DNA of 64,000 nucleotides from assembly GCA_020635695.1 (NCBI GenBank), contig JACJZH010000004.1:310001-374000 (forward strand), read 5' to 3'. Below the pieces are notes generated by a model, which was given only the letters and a program-made list of their open reading frames with translations, did no database searches and was not told the origin of the DNA. Of the stretch, positions 6,937 through 16,403 are shown piece after piece; positions within the stretch are counted from its first letter, which is position 1, and every line of letters starts with the position of its first letter. This DNA comes from Flavobacteriales bacterium. Lineage in GTDB: Bacteria; Bacteroidota; Bacteroidia; Flavobacteriales_F; PHOS-HE28. Made by a program: the position numbers and the translations under genes.

Positions 6937-8028
6937 TCAAGTCAGGCCGGCAAGCACCTCCACCACCCGCTCCGTGGCCTTGCCGTCCCACAGCGGCGGC
7001 ACCTCGCCTTGCTTGAAGGTCCCTGCATGGATGCGTCCGATGGCCTCCTGCAGCGCGGGCAGGTCGAAGGTGATCAGCTCGTTGGTGCCGAGCGTGACGG
7101 TGCACGGCCGCTCGGTGTTCGGACGCAGGGTCAGGCAGGGCACCCGGCGGTAGGTGGTCTCCTCCTGGATGCCGCCGCTGTCCGTGATCACGAAGGCGCA
7201 GGTGGCGATCAGCTTCTGGAAGGCGAAGTAGTCCATCGGTCCCCCGAGGATCAGGCCCTTGATGCCCGACAACCGGTCCTGCAGGCCGAACTTCTTCAGG
7301 TTGTTCGTGGTGCGGGGATGCACCGGGAACACGACCGGATGGTCCTTGGCCACGAGCGCGATCAGGTCCACCAGCTTGGCGAGTTCCTGCGGGTCGTCCA
7401 CCGTGGCGGGACGGTGGATGGTCATGAGCACGTGCGTGCCACCGGGAAGTCCCAGCTCCTCCAGCACCTTGGCCGCCTGGATGCGCCCCTCGAACTTCAC
7501 CAGGGTGTCGATCATGGTGTTGCCCACGAAGTGCATGGCCTCCCGGGGCCGGCCTTCGGCCAGCAGGTGGTCCATGCCGCTCTGCTCGGTGATGAAGTAG
7601 TGATCGGTGATCTGGTCGGTGAGGATCCGGTTGATCTCCTCCGGCATGCCGCGGTCCCGGCTGCGCAGGCCGCTCTCCAGGTGCCCGAGCGGGATGCCCA
7701 GCTTGTTGGCGGTGATCGCGCCCGCCAGGGTGCTGTTCACGTCACCGACCACGAGCATGAGGTCCGGGCGCTCCTCGTTCACCACGCGTTCCAGGCCCAG
7801 CATGATGTGCGCCATCTGGGTGTTCGGCGTGCCGGGCTCGACGCCCAGCCAGTGGTCGGGCGAAAGGCCGAACTGCTCGAAGAAGACATCGGCCATCCGC
7901 GCATCGAAGTGCTGGCCGGTATGCACCAGCTGAACGTCCAGGTCGGGATACGCGGTGGCCACCTCCTTGAAGCGGGTGACCTTGATGAAGTTGGGGCGTG
8001 TGCCCACGACGATGAGCACCTTCCTCAT
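6937..8028 (-). CDS. wecB: UDP-N-acetylglucosamine 2-epimerase (non-hydrolysing)
   Basis: Converts UDP-GlcNAc to UDP-ManNAc for polysaccharide synthesis in the cytoplasm. The 363-aa length fits the family. Motifs are GTRPNFIKV near the N-terminus, HTGQHFD, VVGDVNSTLAG, and the C-terminal TDSGGIQEE with RPNTERP. The start MRKVLIVVGTRPN is unambiguous. It overlaps the upstream acyltransferase gene by 4 bases (ATGA), so it is in an operon with it and with the glycosyltransferase before that. ManNAc or a derivative (for example ManNAcA) is therefore a probable component of the local glycan. Confidence 0.95.
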   Translation of the reverse strand: MRKVLIVVGTRPNFIKVTRFKEVATAYPDLDVQLVHTGQHFDARMADVFFEQFGLSPDHWLGVEPGTPNTQMAHIMLGLERVVNEERPDLMLVVGDVNSTLAGAITANKLGIPLGHLESGLRSRDRGMPEEINRILTDQITDHYFITEQSGMDHLLAEGRPREAMHFVGNTMIDTLVKFEGRIQAAKVLEELGLPGGTHVLMTIHRPATVDDPQELAKLVDLIALVAKDHPVVFPVHPRTTNNLKKFGLQDRLSGIKGLILGGPMDYFAFQKLIATCAFVITDSGGIQEETTYRRVPCLTLRPNTERPCTVTLGTNELITFDLPALQEAIGRIHAGTFKQGEVPPLWDGKATERVVEVLAGLT

Positions 8029-8618
8029 CCGAGCGTCTTCTTCGCGCTACGCGTGGCGATGATGAACTCGGTGCTGGGGGTGTCGCTCACCTTGCGTGCC
8101 GGCGCTCCGGCGATGGTGCAGTGGCCTTCCGGGAAGGAGCTGTTCACCACGCTGTTGGCGCCGATGGCGGTGTTGTCGCCGATGGTGATGTCGCCGAAGA
8201 GCTTGGCCCCGGGTCCGATGTACACGTTCTCGCCGAGCGTGGGCACCAGGTCGTCAGGCCCCGGGCGGGTGCCGATGACCACGTCCACGTGGATGCGACA
8301 GTTGCTTCCCACCCGGGCGTCCGGGTGCACCACGATGGTGCCGCGATGGGCGATGCTGAGGCCGGGACCGAACACATTGGGCGGGATGTCGAACCCGCAC
8401 CGGATGCTTTGCCGGTGGAACCGGATGGACCAGAACTTGTACCGAAGCTTGCCGAACAGCCCGGTGTGTTTGTGGCAGTTCAGGTGGTACTCCACCCTTC
8501 GCAACAGGCGTTGGAACTTCCACACCTCGTCGAACATCATCTGCGACGAGTATTCCCGGCGCAGGGCCACGCGGTCCGCTTCACGATACTCGAGGAAGTC
8601 CTGACGGGAGGCGATCAT
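8025..8618 (-). CDS. Serine-acetyltransferase-like hexapeptide acyltransferase
   Basis: A 197-aa left-handed beta-helix acyltransferase. The hexapeptide repeats run from GFDIPPNVFGPGLSIAHRGT through VHPDARVGSNCRIHVDVVIG and GENVYIGPGAKLFGDITIG to AIGANSVV. The His in SIAHRGT is the expected catalytic base. Serine acetyltransferase-like proteins in polysaccharide loci usually acetylate a sugar rather than serine; that reading is inferred here from context. ATGA overlaps join it to wecB downstream and to the glycosyltransferase upstream. Confidence 0.8.
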   Translation of the reverse strand: MIASRQDFLEYREADRVALRREYSSQMMFDEVWKFQRLLRRVEYHLNCHKHTGLFGKLRYKFWSIRFHRQSIRCGFDIPPNVFGPGLSIAHRGTIVVHPDARVGSNCRIHVDVVIGTRPGPDDLVPTLGENVYIGPGAKLFGDITIGDNTAIGANSVVNSSFPEGHCTIAGAPARKVSDTPSTEFIIATRSAKKTLG

Positions 8619-9553
8619 GATGCGGGGTGGGAACTGCCTTTGCGCAATCGCAGGGCCTTTTCGGCACCGGCGAACCCGAGCAAGTTATAGAGCAGCACGT
8701 AGCGCTCCGTGATGGCCCGGCCCACCTGGGGCACGAAGCCCGGGGAGATGCTCCGACGGAATTCGGCCACGGCGGCATCCAGGTCGTAGGTGGCCAGGAT
8801 CCGAAGGGCCATGAAGAGGTACTGGTCGATCGCGGCGATCTCGTCCGCATGCGCCGCAGGGTCCTGTGCCAGGAGGTGGTCCTTCATGGCCTTGCGCAGG
8901 TCCACGTAGCGTTCCCAGTTCGCGCGTTCATCGGTTCGGCTGATGGAGCCGCTCGCCCGCTTCAGCACGCGGGTGGCCACGTGGCGGTCCCAGGCCACCC
9001 GATGGCCTCGTTTCAGCATCCGGAACAGCAGCTCGTAGTCCTGGCTGCTGGCCAGTTCCTCGTCCCATCCACCGGCAGCTTCCACGGCGCTCCTGCGCCA
9101 GAGGTTGGCGCTCGTGGTGCCCATCCGGGTCTTCACCAGGGCCATCCAGGGCCGGTCGTACAGGGCTTCCACCGTGAGCAGCAGGCCATCCGGCATCACC
9201 TGCTCGTAGTCGCCCACCACGATGTCGGCCTGCTCGGTGAAGGGGGCCTGAAAGGCCAGCTTGTCCGGGAACAGTTCGTCATCCGCGTCCAGGAACTGGA
9301 CCCATTCACCGGAAGCATTGCGAAGTCCGGTGTTCCTGGCCGCACAGGCCCCTTTGTTCTCCTGACGGATGCCGCGCACGAGGCCCGGCCCATCGGCCAT
9401 GGCCGCTTCGATCACCGCCCAGGTGCCATCCGTGGAACCATCGTCCACCACCACCACTTCCAACGGCGGACGCGATTGACGCCGGACCGAATCCAACGCC
9501 TTGGGCAGCAGGCCGGCCACGTTGAAACAGGGTATGATCACGGATACGTTCAT
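8615..9553 (-). CDS. Glycosyltransferase family 2
   Basis: A 312-aa GT-A enzyme starting MNVSVIIPCFNVAGLLPKAL. VVVDDGSTDGTW binds the nucleotide, and the DxD metal motif is visible in FLDADDELFP. The frame is open far upstream, but the family signature begins exactly at the ATG at 9553. A TAACTTCG -7-like element lies 12 bases upstream and shares its TAA with the stop codon of the preceding gene. It transfers a sugar in the surface glycan; the sugar is unknown. Confidence 0.88.
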   Translation of the reverse strand: MNVSVIIPCFNVAGLLPKALDSVRRQSRPPLEVVVVDDGSTDGTWAVIEAAMADGPGLVRGIRQENKGACAARNTGLRNASGEWVQFLDADDELFPDKLAFQAPFTEQADIVVGDYEQVMPDGLLLTVEALYDRPWMALVKTRMGTTSANLWRRSAVEAAGGWDEELASSQDYELLFRMLKRGHRVAWDRHVATRVLKRASGSISRTDERANWERYVDLRKAMKDHLLAQDPAAHADEIAAIDQYLFMALRILATYDLDAAVAEFRRSISPGFVPQVGRAITERYVLLYNLLGFAGAEKALRLRKGSSHPAS

Positions 9554-9565
9554 GAACGCAGCCCG

Positions 9566-9573
9566 CGAAGTTA
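9566..9573 (-). promoter_or_regulatory. -7-like element TAACTTCG overlapping an upstream stop codon
   Basis: The TAA at 9571-9573 is the stop codon of the SGNH-like gene and also the first three bases of a TAnnTTTG-like element (TAACTTCG, one mismatch) placed 12 bases before the start of the family 2 glycosyltransferase. Confidence 0.4.
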
Positions 9574-10527
9574 ACCGGGCCGGCCGGAGGGGTCCAGTAG
9601 CCCGAGCTCCCGCAAACGCGCGATCAGGAGCGGGTTGAACAGTTCCACCCCCGCCTGGTTCAGGTGGTTGTGGTCGTAGAAATGATCGCGGTCGTCCAGC
9701 GGGAGGCCATGGTCGTAGGCGAAGTCCAGGTAGGGCACTTCGAAAGGTGCGATCCGTTCGCGGATGATGGCATTGAAGGCCTCGTGCTTGGCCCGGTCGC
9801 TCCGGACGGGATAGGGATGGTTCACCAGCACGACCCGGATACCGGCCTCCCGGCAGTAGCGCAGCAGCTTCTCGAGCTCCTTCAGCTGGTCCTCCCGAAC
9901 CGCCAGCGGCCTTCCCACGACATAATGCACCGACCCCTTCACCGAATCGGTCGTGAGGGAGTATCCCGCGGACACATAGGCGCTGTCCAGGTACCTGGGG
10001 GGTGCGTTCCGGGTGGCCAGGCGCAGGGCCAGCATGTTGATGCCACGGGGGTCCCGGAGCGAAAGGCACATGCGCAGCGCGGCGCGGTCCGAGGGAATGT
10101 TCTGCGAGAGGTCCGCGGTGCTCTCCAGACCATCGATCTCGAAGGCCGCCTCGTACATGTCCAGCACGAGCAGCCCGGTGTTCCGCGAGGTCAGGTAGGT
10201 CTCCGCGATCACGCGCGAGTTCATGAGCGATTGCGCGCTGGTCCCCAGGTTGAAGGCGCTGTATCCCGCGGAGGTGAACATCCCCGGATCATAGCCCCGG
10301 TAGGCATGCGATGAGCCGAGGAAGACCACCTGGTAGCTGCTGTCCGGATCATGCTCCTGGAACTTCTGAAAACTGTTGCCCCCTTTCCACTTCAGGGCCT
10401 TGCTGGTCCCATGCACCATCGGCAGGCCGCTCCATTGCACGCGGAACAGCACCGTGAACAGGAGCACGTATGCGACCACCGCCACCGCCAGCAGCATCAG
10501 GGAACGGAACAGCAGGCGGGTCAGCAT
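9571..10527 (-). CDS. SGNH-like membrane-anchored protein, partner of MBOAT
   Basis: A 318-aa protein with one N-terminal membrane helix (LMLLAVAVVAYVLLFTVLF) and an extracytoplasmic SGNH-like fold. VVFLGSSHAYRGYDP is the block I Ser motif, and HFYDHNHLNQAG provides the late Asp/His pair, as in DltD and AlgX/AlgJ-type proteins. Such proteins finish O-acetylation of polysaccharides outside the membrane using acetyl groups moved by an MBOAT. The MBOAT gene is only 3 bases upstream, which fits this pairing. Whether it acetylates or deacetylates cannot be told from sequence. Confidence 0.8.
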   Translation of the reverse strand: MLTRLLFRSLMLLAVAVVAYVLLFTVLFRVQWSGLPMVHGTSKALKWKGGNSFQKFQEHDPDSSYQVVFLGSSHAYRGYDPGMFTSAGYSAFNLGTSAQSLMNSRVIAETYLTSRNTGLLVLDMYEAAFEIDGLESTADLSQNIPSDRAALRMCLSLRDPRGINMLALRLATRNAPPRYLDSAYVSAGYSLTTDSVKGSVHYVVGRPLAVREDQLKELEKLLRYCREAGIRVVLVNHPYPVRSDRAKHEAFNAIIRERIAPFEVPYLDFAYDHGLPLDDRDHFYDHNHLNQAGVELFNPLLIARLRELGLLDPSGRPG

Positions 10528-10530
10528 CGC

Positions 10531-11970
10531 TCAGAACTGGAAGTAGATGAACTCGGTCCTCCCGTATTGACCGAACAGCAGCGTGGCGGCGAGCAACAGC
10601 CCGTACCAGCCGTACTCGGCCCACCTTCCTGGTGATCGTGCTTCACCCTTCGCGAACCGGTCCGCCCAAGGGTCGGCCAGGAAGAAGAACAGCGCCAGGC
10701 CACACGTGACGATCATGACGTCCGAACGAAGCTCGATGAACAGGGCGTGGAGCCCGCTGGGATCCGGGCGCAGGTCCAGGATGCGGGCCAGCATGACGCC
10801 GATGTCGCCGATGTCGTTGGCTCGGAACAGCATCCAGGAGAAGAGCACCAGCAGGCCGGTGACCAACACGTTCAGGAAGCGCCAGGTCCGGGGGATGCGA
10901 TGGACGCCGAGCTTTCGTTCGGCCTCCCGCCAGAAGGGGGCGAACACCAGCGCCAGCACCAGGTAGGCCCCGTGCAGCGCGCCCCACAGCACGAAGGTCC
11001 AGTTGGCACCATGCCACAGGCCACTGATCAGGAACACGACGAACAGGTTGAAGTACCAGCGCCATTTCAGCACCCGGTTGCCACCCAGGGGGATGTACAG
11101 GTAATCGCGGAACCAGGTGCTGAGGCTGATGTGCCAGCGCGACCAGAACTCGCGGATGGAGGCGCTCCGATAGGGCGTGCGGAAGTTCTCCATCAGGTCG
11201 AAGCCCAGCACCCGGGCAGCCCCGATGGCGATGTCGCTGTACCCGCTGAAGTCGCAGTAGATCTGCAGCGCGAACAGGGCGGTGGCGAAGATCACGGTGA
11301 TGCCATCGTGATCGGCCGGATGGTTGTACACCTGGTCCACGATCGGAGCGACCCGGTCGGCGATCACCAATTTCTTGAAGAAGCCCCAGAGCATCTGCTT
11401 CAGCCCACGGGTCACGCGGGCGGCATCAAAGCGCACCTCGCGGAAGAACTGGGGCAGCAGCGCGGGTGCCCGCTCAATGGGCCCGGCCACCAGCTGGGGG
11501 AAGAAGGTCACGTACAGGGCGAAGCGCCCCAGGTCGCGGGTGGGCTCCAACTGCCGACGGTACACGTCGATCGTGTAGCTCAACGTCTGGAAGGTGTAGA
11601 AGCTGATCCCCATCGGAAGCAGCACGTCCAGGTCGGCTATGGGCCATCCGGCCCCGAACAGGTCGCGCAGCGTGCCGTTCAGGAAGTTGAAGTACTTGAA
11701 ACCGACCAGGATGCCCAGGTTCGTGATGACGGAAAGCAACAGCCAGCGCTTCCTGCCCACGGGTGTGGACGCCTTGGCGATGCCGCGGGCGGCCGTGAAG
11801 TCCACCAGGGTGGAAATGACCAGCAGGACCGCGTACTCGGCCTTCCAGGCCATGTAGAACCAGTAGCTGGCCCCCAGCAGCAACAGCCAGCGCCAGCGGT
11901 GGGGCAGCAGGAAGTAGGCCGCCGCCACCAGCGGGAAGAAGACCGCGAACTCGAAGGAGTTGAAGAGCAT
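10531..11970 (-). CDS. MBOAT-family O-acyltransferase (AlgI-like)
   Basis: A 479-aa polytopic membrane protein starting MLFNSFEFAVFFPLVAAAYF, the standard opening of the AlgI/DltB family. LPMGISFYTFQTLSYTIDVYR and CDFSGYSDIAIGAARVLGF are family blocks. The invariant His is in SGLWHGANWTF. It moves acetyl groups across the inner membrane to modify a polysaccharide, working with the SGNH-like protein encoded downstream. Length and motifs are complete. Confidence 0.93.
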   Translation of the reverse strand: MLFNSFEFAVFFPLVAAAYFLLPHRWRWLLLLGASYWFYMAWKAEYAVLLVISTLVDFTAARGIAKASTPVGRKRWLLLSVITNLGILVGFKYFNFLNGTLRDLFGAGWPIADLDVLLPMGISFYTFQTLSYTIDVYRRQLEPTRDLGRFALYVTFFPQLVAGPIERAPALLPQFFREVRFDAARVTRGLKQMLWGFFKKLVIADRVAPIVDQVYNHPADHDGITVIFATALFALQIYCDFSGYSDIAIGAARVLGFDLMENFRTPYRSASIREFWSRWHISLSTWFRDYLYIPLGGNRVLKWRWYFNLFVVFLISGLWHGANWTFVLWGALHGAYLVLALVFAPFWREAERKLGVHRIPRTWRFLNVLVTGLLVLFSWMLFRANDIGDIGVMLARILDLRPDPSGLHALFIELRSDVMIVTCGLALFFFLADPWADRFAKGEARSPGRWAEYGWYGLLLAATLLFGQYGRTEFIYFQF

Positions 11971-11985
11971 GGCGCGCAGGACCCG

Positions 11986-13212
11986 TTAGCCCATCAGGTC
12001 CAGCAGATCGTCGCAAAATTGCCCAAAATTGACCGGGGCCTGGAAGCCTTCGGCCCACTGGGCGCGGACGCCTTTGCGGAAGGAGGGGTCTCCTCCCAGT
12101 CGGGTGGAGGCATCCACGATGGCGCGGGCCAGGGAGGCAGGATCCACGTCCACCGGCAGGAGCAGCCCGGTCCCTTCGCTCACCAGCTCACGAACGCCGC
12201 CCGCATCACAGGCCACCAACGGGATCCCGAAGCTCGCCGCCTCCTGCAGAGCCACGGGAACGCCACCTTCGGAGGCGCTCGCATGCACGAACAGGTCCAC
12301 CGGATGGTGCCGGTAGTACGTGATCAACTCGTGGTTGGGCACCGCGCCCTTCCAGACCACCTGGACATGCTCGGGGAGCGTGCCTGCCAGGGTCTCCAGC
12401 CGGCCGCGCTCGGGGCCGTCGCCGAAGTGGGTCCACCGGACCGGCCGTTCCACCTGCGCCAGCGCCTGAACGATGATGTCCACCCGCTTCAAGGGCACCA
12501 GGTTGCCGCAGGAGACCAGCCGGAGCGTGTCCGATGGTGTCCAGGGGCCGGGGCCATGGTCCACGGTACCGAGCCGCGCCAGGCGGAAGCGGTCCGCGAA
12601 CGACGGGTGCAGCCGTTCCATGGTATCCAGGCCCGCCCGGCTCACGCAATGGATACGGTCCATCGCCTCCAGATGCATGCTCCGGAACGGGATCCAGCCA
12701 TCCGGGTCGCGCTCGGGGAACAGGTCGAAGCCATGCACCCGGCTGACCATGTGCCACGCGGGATGCCGCCGCTTCAACAGCGCCAGCACCGTGGCCCAGT
12801 CAGCCGTCCAATAGGTGTAGAGCAGGTCACGCTGCGGATCGAAGCGGCCGGCCAGGTGCCCTTCGAGCCACTCGGCCCGTTGCATGGCCTGCCTGAGCCG
12901 GCTGCGTAGTTCGGCCCTCCTTCGGACGAAGACCTCCGGTGAAGGCGCTTCCCTGCGCAGTGCGCTCATCCCCCGGCGAAAGTCCCCGAGGCGCTTGGCC
13001 AACAAGGCCGGCCCGGCGGTGGCATAGGGGTCCCGCAGGACCCGTTCCACCGACGCGTTCGCAGGAAGCTCCCGTGCCTCTCCCTCCTGAAAGAGGGGCA
13101 CCACATGCACCCGGTCGAAGCGCCGGCACAGTTCAGGCAGTTCCAGTTCGAGGAAGGGCTCACCGGTCCCGAACGGGAAGCGCATGGTGAAGAGCCAGAG
13201 GGCGTTGGCCAT
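11986..13212 (-). CDS. Glycosyltransferase family 4
   Basis: A 408-aa GT4 protein starting MANALWLFTMRFPFGTGEPF, a start shared with amylovoran/colanic-acid-type glycosyltransferases. The donor-domain motifs are LVSCGNLVPLKRVDIIVQAL, HFGDGPERGRLE, and ASEGGVPVALQEAASFGIP with its two Glu. The ATG at 13212 overlaps the stop of the upstream gene by one base (TGATG), which fixes the start although the frame is open above it. It acts in the surface-glycan pathway; linkage is unknown. Confidence 0.88.
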   Translation of the reverse strand: MANALWLFTMRFPFGTGEPFLELELPELCRRFDRVHVVPLFQEGEARELPANASVERVLRDPYATAGPALLAKRLGDFRRGMSALRREAPSPEVFVRRRAELRSRLRQAMQRAEWLEGHLAGRFDPQRDLLYTYWTADWATVLALLKRRHPAWHMVSRVHGFDLFPERDPDGWIPFRSMHLEAMDRIHCVSRAGLDTMERLHPSFADRFRLARLGTVDHGPGPWTPSDTLRLVSCGNLVPLKRVDIIVQALAQVERPVRWTHFGDGPERGRLETLAGTLPEHVQVVWKGAVPNHELITYYRHHPVDLFVHASASEGGVPVALQEAASFGIPLVACDAGGVRELVSEGTGLLLPVDVDPASLARAIVDASTRLGGDPSFRKGVRAQWAEGFQAPVNFGQFCDDLLDLMG

Positions 13213-14216
13213 CAGCGCCGGTGCCTGGGACGCAACAGGCCGTGCGTCCAGTGTTTCATCAGGTACAGCGCGTGGTCCCTGCGCCAACCGGAGAGCCTCA
13301 GGTGGGCCAGGGCCGCCCCACGGTCACGGTCGGCGAGGTAGTGGAACAGGCCGCCCCAGGCGGTGGCGATCCGGCGGCGGAAGGCCTCCCCGGGGAACAG
13401 GCCGCGCTCCAGCACCAAGGCCTGAAGCCTGTCCAGCCAATCGCGGTACGCCTCCACCAACCCGGCCGTGGGCGCCTCCCGGAACAGGCGCAGGGTCAGG
13501 AGATGCAGCGTGAGGTCCCGTTCGCTGAGCGGGATGCCATACCAAGCGAAGACCTCGCGCAGCAGCACTTCGTGATCGGCCACCTTGTCGCGCCCATGCC
13601 CCAGGTTCTGTGCTCCGCGCCGATACCGGATCACCGGGGCCGCGATGTTCCCGAACCGTGCCACGCGTCCCATCCGCGTCCAGAACAGCCAGTCCTCGCC
13701 GATGCGCGGCCAGGATGTTTCGTACCGCAGCTCGCGCTCTCGGATCGTGCTGGTGCGCAGGATGCTGGCGCCTTGGGACACCGGCACGCCAAAGAGCAGC
13801 TCGGCCATGCAGGCGTCATGTTCCAACGGAAAGGCCCGGGAAGCGCCCTCGGCACCGAAGAGGTCCACCCGCCCGCCACTGGCGCCCACCTCGGGGTGCG
13901 CTTCCATGTAGGCCACCTGCCGCTCCACCCGGTCAGGCAGGGCGATGTCGTCGGCATCGAGGCGTACGATGTAAGTGCCGGTCGCCGCCTCCAGACCGGC
14001 GTTGGCCGCACCGCCCGGACCGCGGTTCTCCGGCAGGGCGATCACCCGCAGGCGCGGATCGGTCTCCGCACGCAACAACGCCAGGCTTTCGTCCGTGCTG
14101 GCATCGTCCACCGCCAGGACCTCGAGGTCGGCATGGGTCTGCGCGTACACGCTGTCCAGGCAGTCCCTCAGGTAGGGCGCCTTGTTGTACACCGGTATGA
14201 GCACACTGACCTTCAT
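13212..14216 (-). CDS. Glycosyltransferase family 2
   Basis: A 334-aa GT-A enzyme starting MKVSVLIPVYNKAPYLRDCL. Nucleotide binding is at AVDDASTDESL and the DxD motif at VRLDADDIALPDR. The C-terminal third is Arg-rich and amphipathic and may touch the membrane. It overlaps the following gene by one base and the preceding gene by four (ATGA), so it sits inside the translationally coupled glycosyltransferase run 11986-16395. Confidence 0.9.
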   Translation of the reverse strand: MKVSVLIPVYNKAPYLRDCLDSVYAQTHADLEVLAVDDASTDESLALLRAETDPRLRVIALPENRGPGGAANAGLEAATGTYIVRLDADDIALPDRVERQVAYMEAHPEVGASGGRVDLFGAEGASRAFPLEHDACMAELLFGVPVSQGASILRTSTIRERELRYETSWPRIGEDWLFWTRMGRVARFGNIAAPVIRYRRGAQNLGHGRDKVADHEVLLREVFAWYGIPLSERDLTLHLLTLRLFREAPTAGLVEAYRDWLDRLQALVLERGLFPGEAFRRRIATAWGGLFHYLADRDRGAALAHLRLSGWRRDHALYLMKHWTHGLLRPRHRR

Positions 14217-15211
14217 GCGCCCAGGTGCCGGAGCTTGCGCCGGAGCCGGAAGCCCAGCCAGGTGCGTGGCCGGAGCTGGTCCTGGAGCTTTCCATGGCGC
14301 TCCCGTTCCCAGGCGTCCAGCTCAATGGAGGCCAGCAAGGGCAGCGCCTCGCGCATGTGCACGAACTCCCGCTCGGTATGTACCGTGCCGTGCCACTTCA
14401 GCAGGAAGCGGGCCACCATCCGGCGCACACGATCGCGGTGCTCAGGCCCCGCCCCCAAGGGCTTCAGGCCGGGCCGAAGGTCGTGCAGGCCGGCGAGCAG
14501 GCCGGCGAGTTCCTCCTCCCCCACGGTGAGCGACGCTTCATGCAACAGGCTGGCGGTCTCGTCCAGGAAACCGGCGTGCGCGGTCACGGTCTTGCTGGTA
14601 TCGTGCAGGCGGAAGATGGCCAGGGGCGCCGGCTCGAAGCGCAGGTGCGCGGTGCCATGGCGGAACAGGAAGCGCCACCAGAGGCTCAGGTCCATCACGT
14701 AGCGCAGGGCCGGATCCACTCCGCCCAGTTCCCGCACCACGTCCATCCGGTACCAGGTGGCCGGTTGGTTGATCACCGGATCGCACCAGAGCTGGTGCGC
14801 ATCGTGCGCATCGTTCAGCCGGTCGAACACGCGGTCACCATGCGCATCCCGGTGCACCACCTGCCCGCCGAACACCTGCAGGGAAGGGTCCGCCGCAAAG
14901 GCCTCCAGCACCCTGGGCACAGCGCCAGGCGTCAGGGCATCGTCACTGTTCACCCAGGTGAACACGTCGCCGGTGGCGTGCGCCAGCCCCTTGTTGATGG
15001 CGTGGCTCTGGCCTTCGTCCTGCTCACTGCACCACCACGCCAGGCGGTCGGCCTGCCGTTCGATCACCTCGCGGGAACCGTCGGTGCTGCCACCATCCAC
15101 CACGATGTGCTCCACCGGCACACCCTGGTCCGCCACGGAACGCAGGCATTCCTCCAGGTAGTCCACCTGCTGGTAGCTGGGCGTGATGACGGTGGCGCGG
15201 AGCGTGCTCAT
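14213..15211 (-). CDS. Glycosyltransferase family 2 (WcaE-like type)
   Basis: A 332-aa GT2 enzyme with MSTLRATVITPSYQQVDYLE at the start, HIVVDGGSTDGSREVI, WCSEQDEGQSHAINKG, and the metal motif TWVNSDDALTPGA. The SEQDxGQSxAINKG block is characteristic of this subfamily. ATGA overlaps on both sides fix the start at 15211, although the frame is open for 99 more codons upstream. Confidence 0.9.
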   Translation of the reverse strand: MSTLRATVITPSYQQVDYLEECLRSVADQGVPVEHIVVDGGSTDGSREVIERQADRLAWWCSEQDEGQSHAINKGLAHATGDVFTWVNSDDALTPGAVPRVLEAFAADPSLQVFGGQVVHRDAHGDRVFDRLNDAHDAHQLWCDPVINQPATWYRMDVVRELGGVDPALRYVMDLSLWWRFLFRHGTAHLRFEPAPLAIFRLHDTSKTVTAHAGFLDETASLLHEASLTVGEEELAGLLAGLHDLRPGLKPLGAGPEHRDRVRRMVARFLLKWHGTVHTEREFVHMREALPLLASIELDAWERERHGKLQDQLRPRTWLGFRLRRKLRHLGA

Positions 15212-16395
15212 CGGCGTGCCGAAAGTACCGATCGGTACACGGCCAGCACCTCGTCGGCATAGCGTTCCACCGAGAAGCGTTCGGCGGCCATGTGAGCGGC
15301 CCGGTCGCCGAGCAGGCGTGCTCGTTCGGGGGCCATGACCAACCTGCGCATGCGCTCCGCCAGTTCCTCGGCACCGCCCGGGTAGAGCAGCCCGTTCCCA
15401 CCATCGGTGATCAGTTCGGGCGTGCCGCCGCTGTCGTGCCCGATCACCGGCAGGCCGCTGGCCATGCCCTCCACGGTGACGCGCCCCATGGCCTCGTTGC
15501 GCGAACACATCAGCAGTGCATGCACGCGCAGGAACACGCTGTACGGGTCCTTGACGAAGCCCGCCAGCTCCACCACATCGGTCAACCCCAGGGCGGCGAT
15601 CCGCTCCCGCACCTCCTTGTCACGACCATCACCGGCAAAGACCATGCGTACATCCCGCCCTTCCTTCCGCAGGATGGCCAGGGCCTCCAACGCCTCCAGG
15701 TGGCCCTTGCTGGGATGGATGAGGCCGACGAGGGCAAAGGTGAACGGCGTGGGATCCACCCAGCGTGCGGCGGAAAGCGCCAGCAACTCCGTGTACCGGG
15801 ATGCCCGCAAGACGCCGTTGTAGATCACCGGCACCGGCCGATGGGGTTTGGTGTAGGTGAGGATGTCCGCCTTCACGGCCTCGGAGATCGCGATCAACCC
15901 ATCGGCCTCCCGCAGGGCACGGCCATAGGCGGCACGCCCCCGGTCCAGGTGCAGCAGGTATTGCCGTTCGGGCAGTTCCCGGATGTGCCAGACGAGCGGT
16001 GCGGACACCTCGTCCTTGAGGTCGATGGCGATGCCGGCCACGCTGGAGTTGGCATGCAGCAGCTGCGTGCCCCAGGCCTTCACCTGGTCCACCAAGGCAG
16101 GCATCAGGGCACGGTTGGCGCGGGAGCGGGCACGAGCGGCCCGTTCATGCCGCCACCACTGCCGAAGCCGGTGGTGCGGACCACCTTCGTAGTGCCGCTC
16201 GCTCATCCAGGGCTGGAAGGGCATCACCCGCCACGGGATCCCCTCCCGGTCCAGGGCGTCGATGAGGCCACCTTCCCGGGGCAGGAGCACGTGGGGTTCC
16301 ACTTCACCCCGCCTGCGCAATTCCCCCATCAGGTCCAGCAGCGAGCGGTTGGCGCCGTAGAGCTCGGGGTAATGGGTGATGTAGGTGACGTGCAC
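15208..16395 (-). CDS. Glycosyltransferase family 4 (GTG start)
   Basis: A 395-aa GT4 enzyme starting with GTG and reading HVTYITHYPELYGANRSLLD. Donor motifs are FALVGLIHPSKGHLEALEAL, FAGDGRDKEVRERI, and CSRNEAMGRVTVEGMASGLP with the E-x7-E pattern. The start is supported by a perfect TAGTTTTG -7 element 8 bases upstream. The gene ends with an ATGA overlap into the next glycosyltransferase. Confidence 0.9.
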   Translation of the reverse strand: MHVTYITHYPELYGANRSLLDLMGELRRRGEVEPHVLLPREGGLIDALDREGIPWRVMPFQPWMSERHYEGGPHHRLRQWWRHERAARARSRANRALMPALVDQVKAWGTQLLHANSSVAGIAIDLKDEVSAPLVWHIRELPERQYLLHLDRGRAAYGRALREADGLIAISEAVKADILTYTKPHRPVPVIYNGVLRASRYTELLALSAARWVDPTPFTFALVGLIHPSKGHLEALEALAILRKEGRDVRMVFAGDGRDKEVRERIAALGLTDVVELAGFVKDPYSVFLRVHALLMCSRNEAMGRVTVEGMASGLPVIGHDSGGTPELITDGGNGLLYPGGAEELAERMRRLVMAPERARLLGDRAAHMAAERFSVERYADEVLAVYRSVLSARR

Positions 16396-16403
16396 GGGAG
16401 CGT

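Noticed and set aside
10747..12909. A 720-codon plus-strand open frame opposite MBOAT and a glycosyltransferase
   Set aside because: Antisense artefact of high GC content; the minus-strand genes have complete family motifs.
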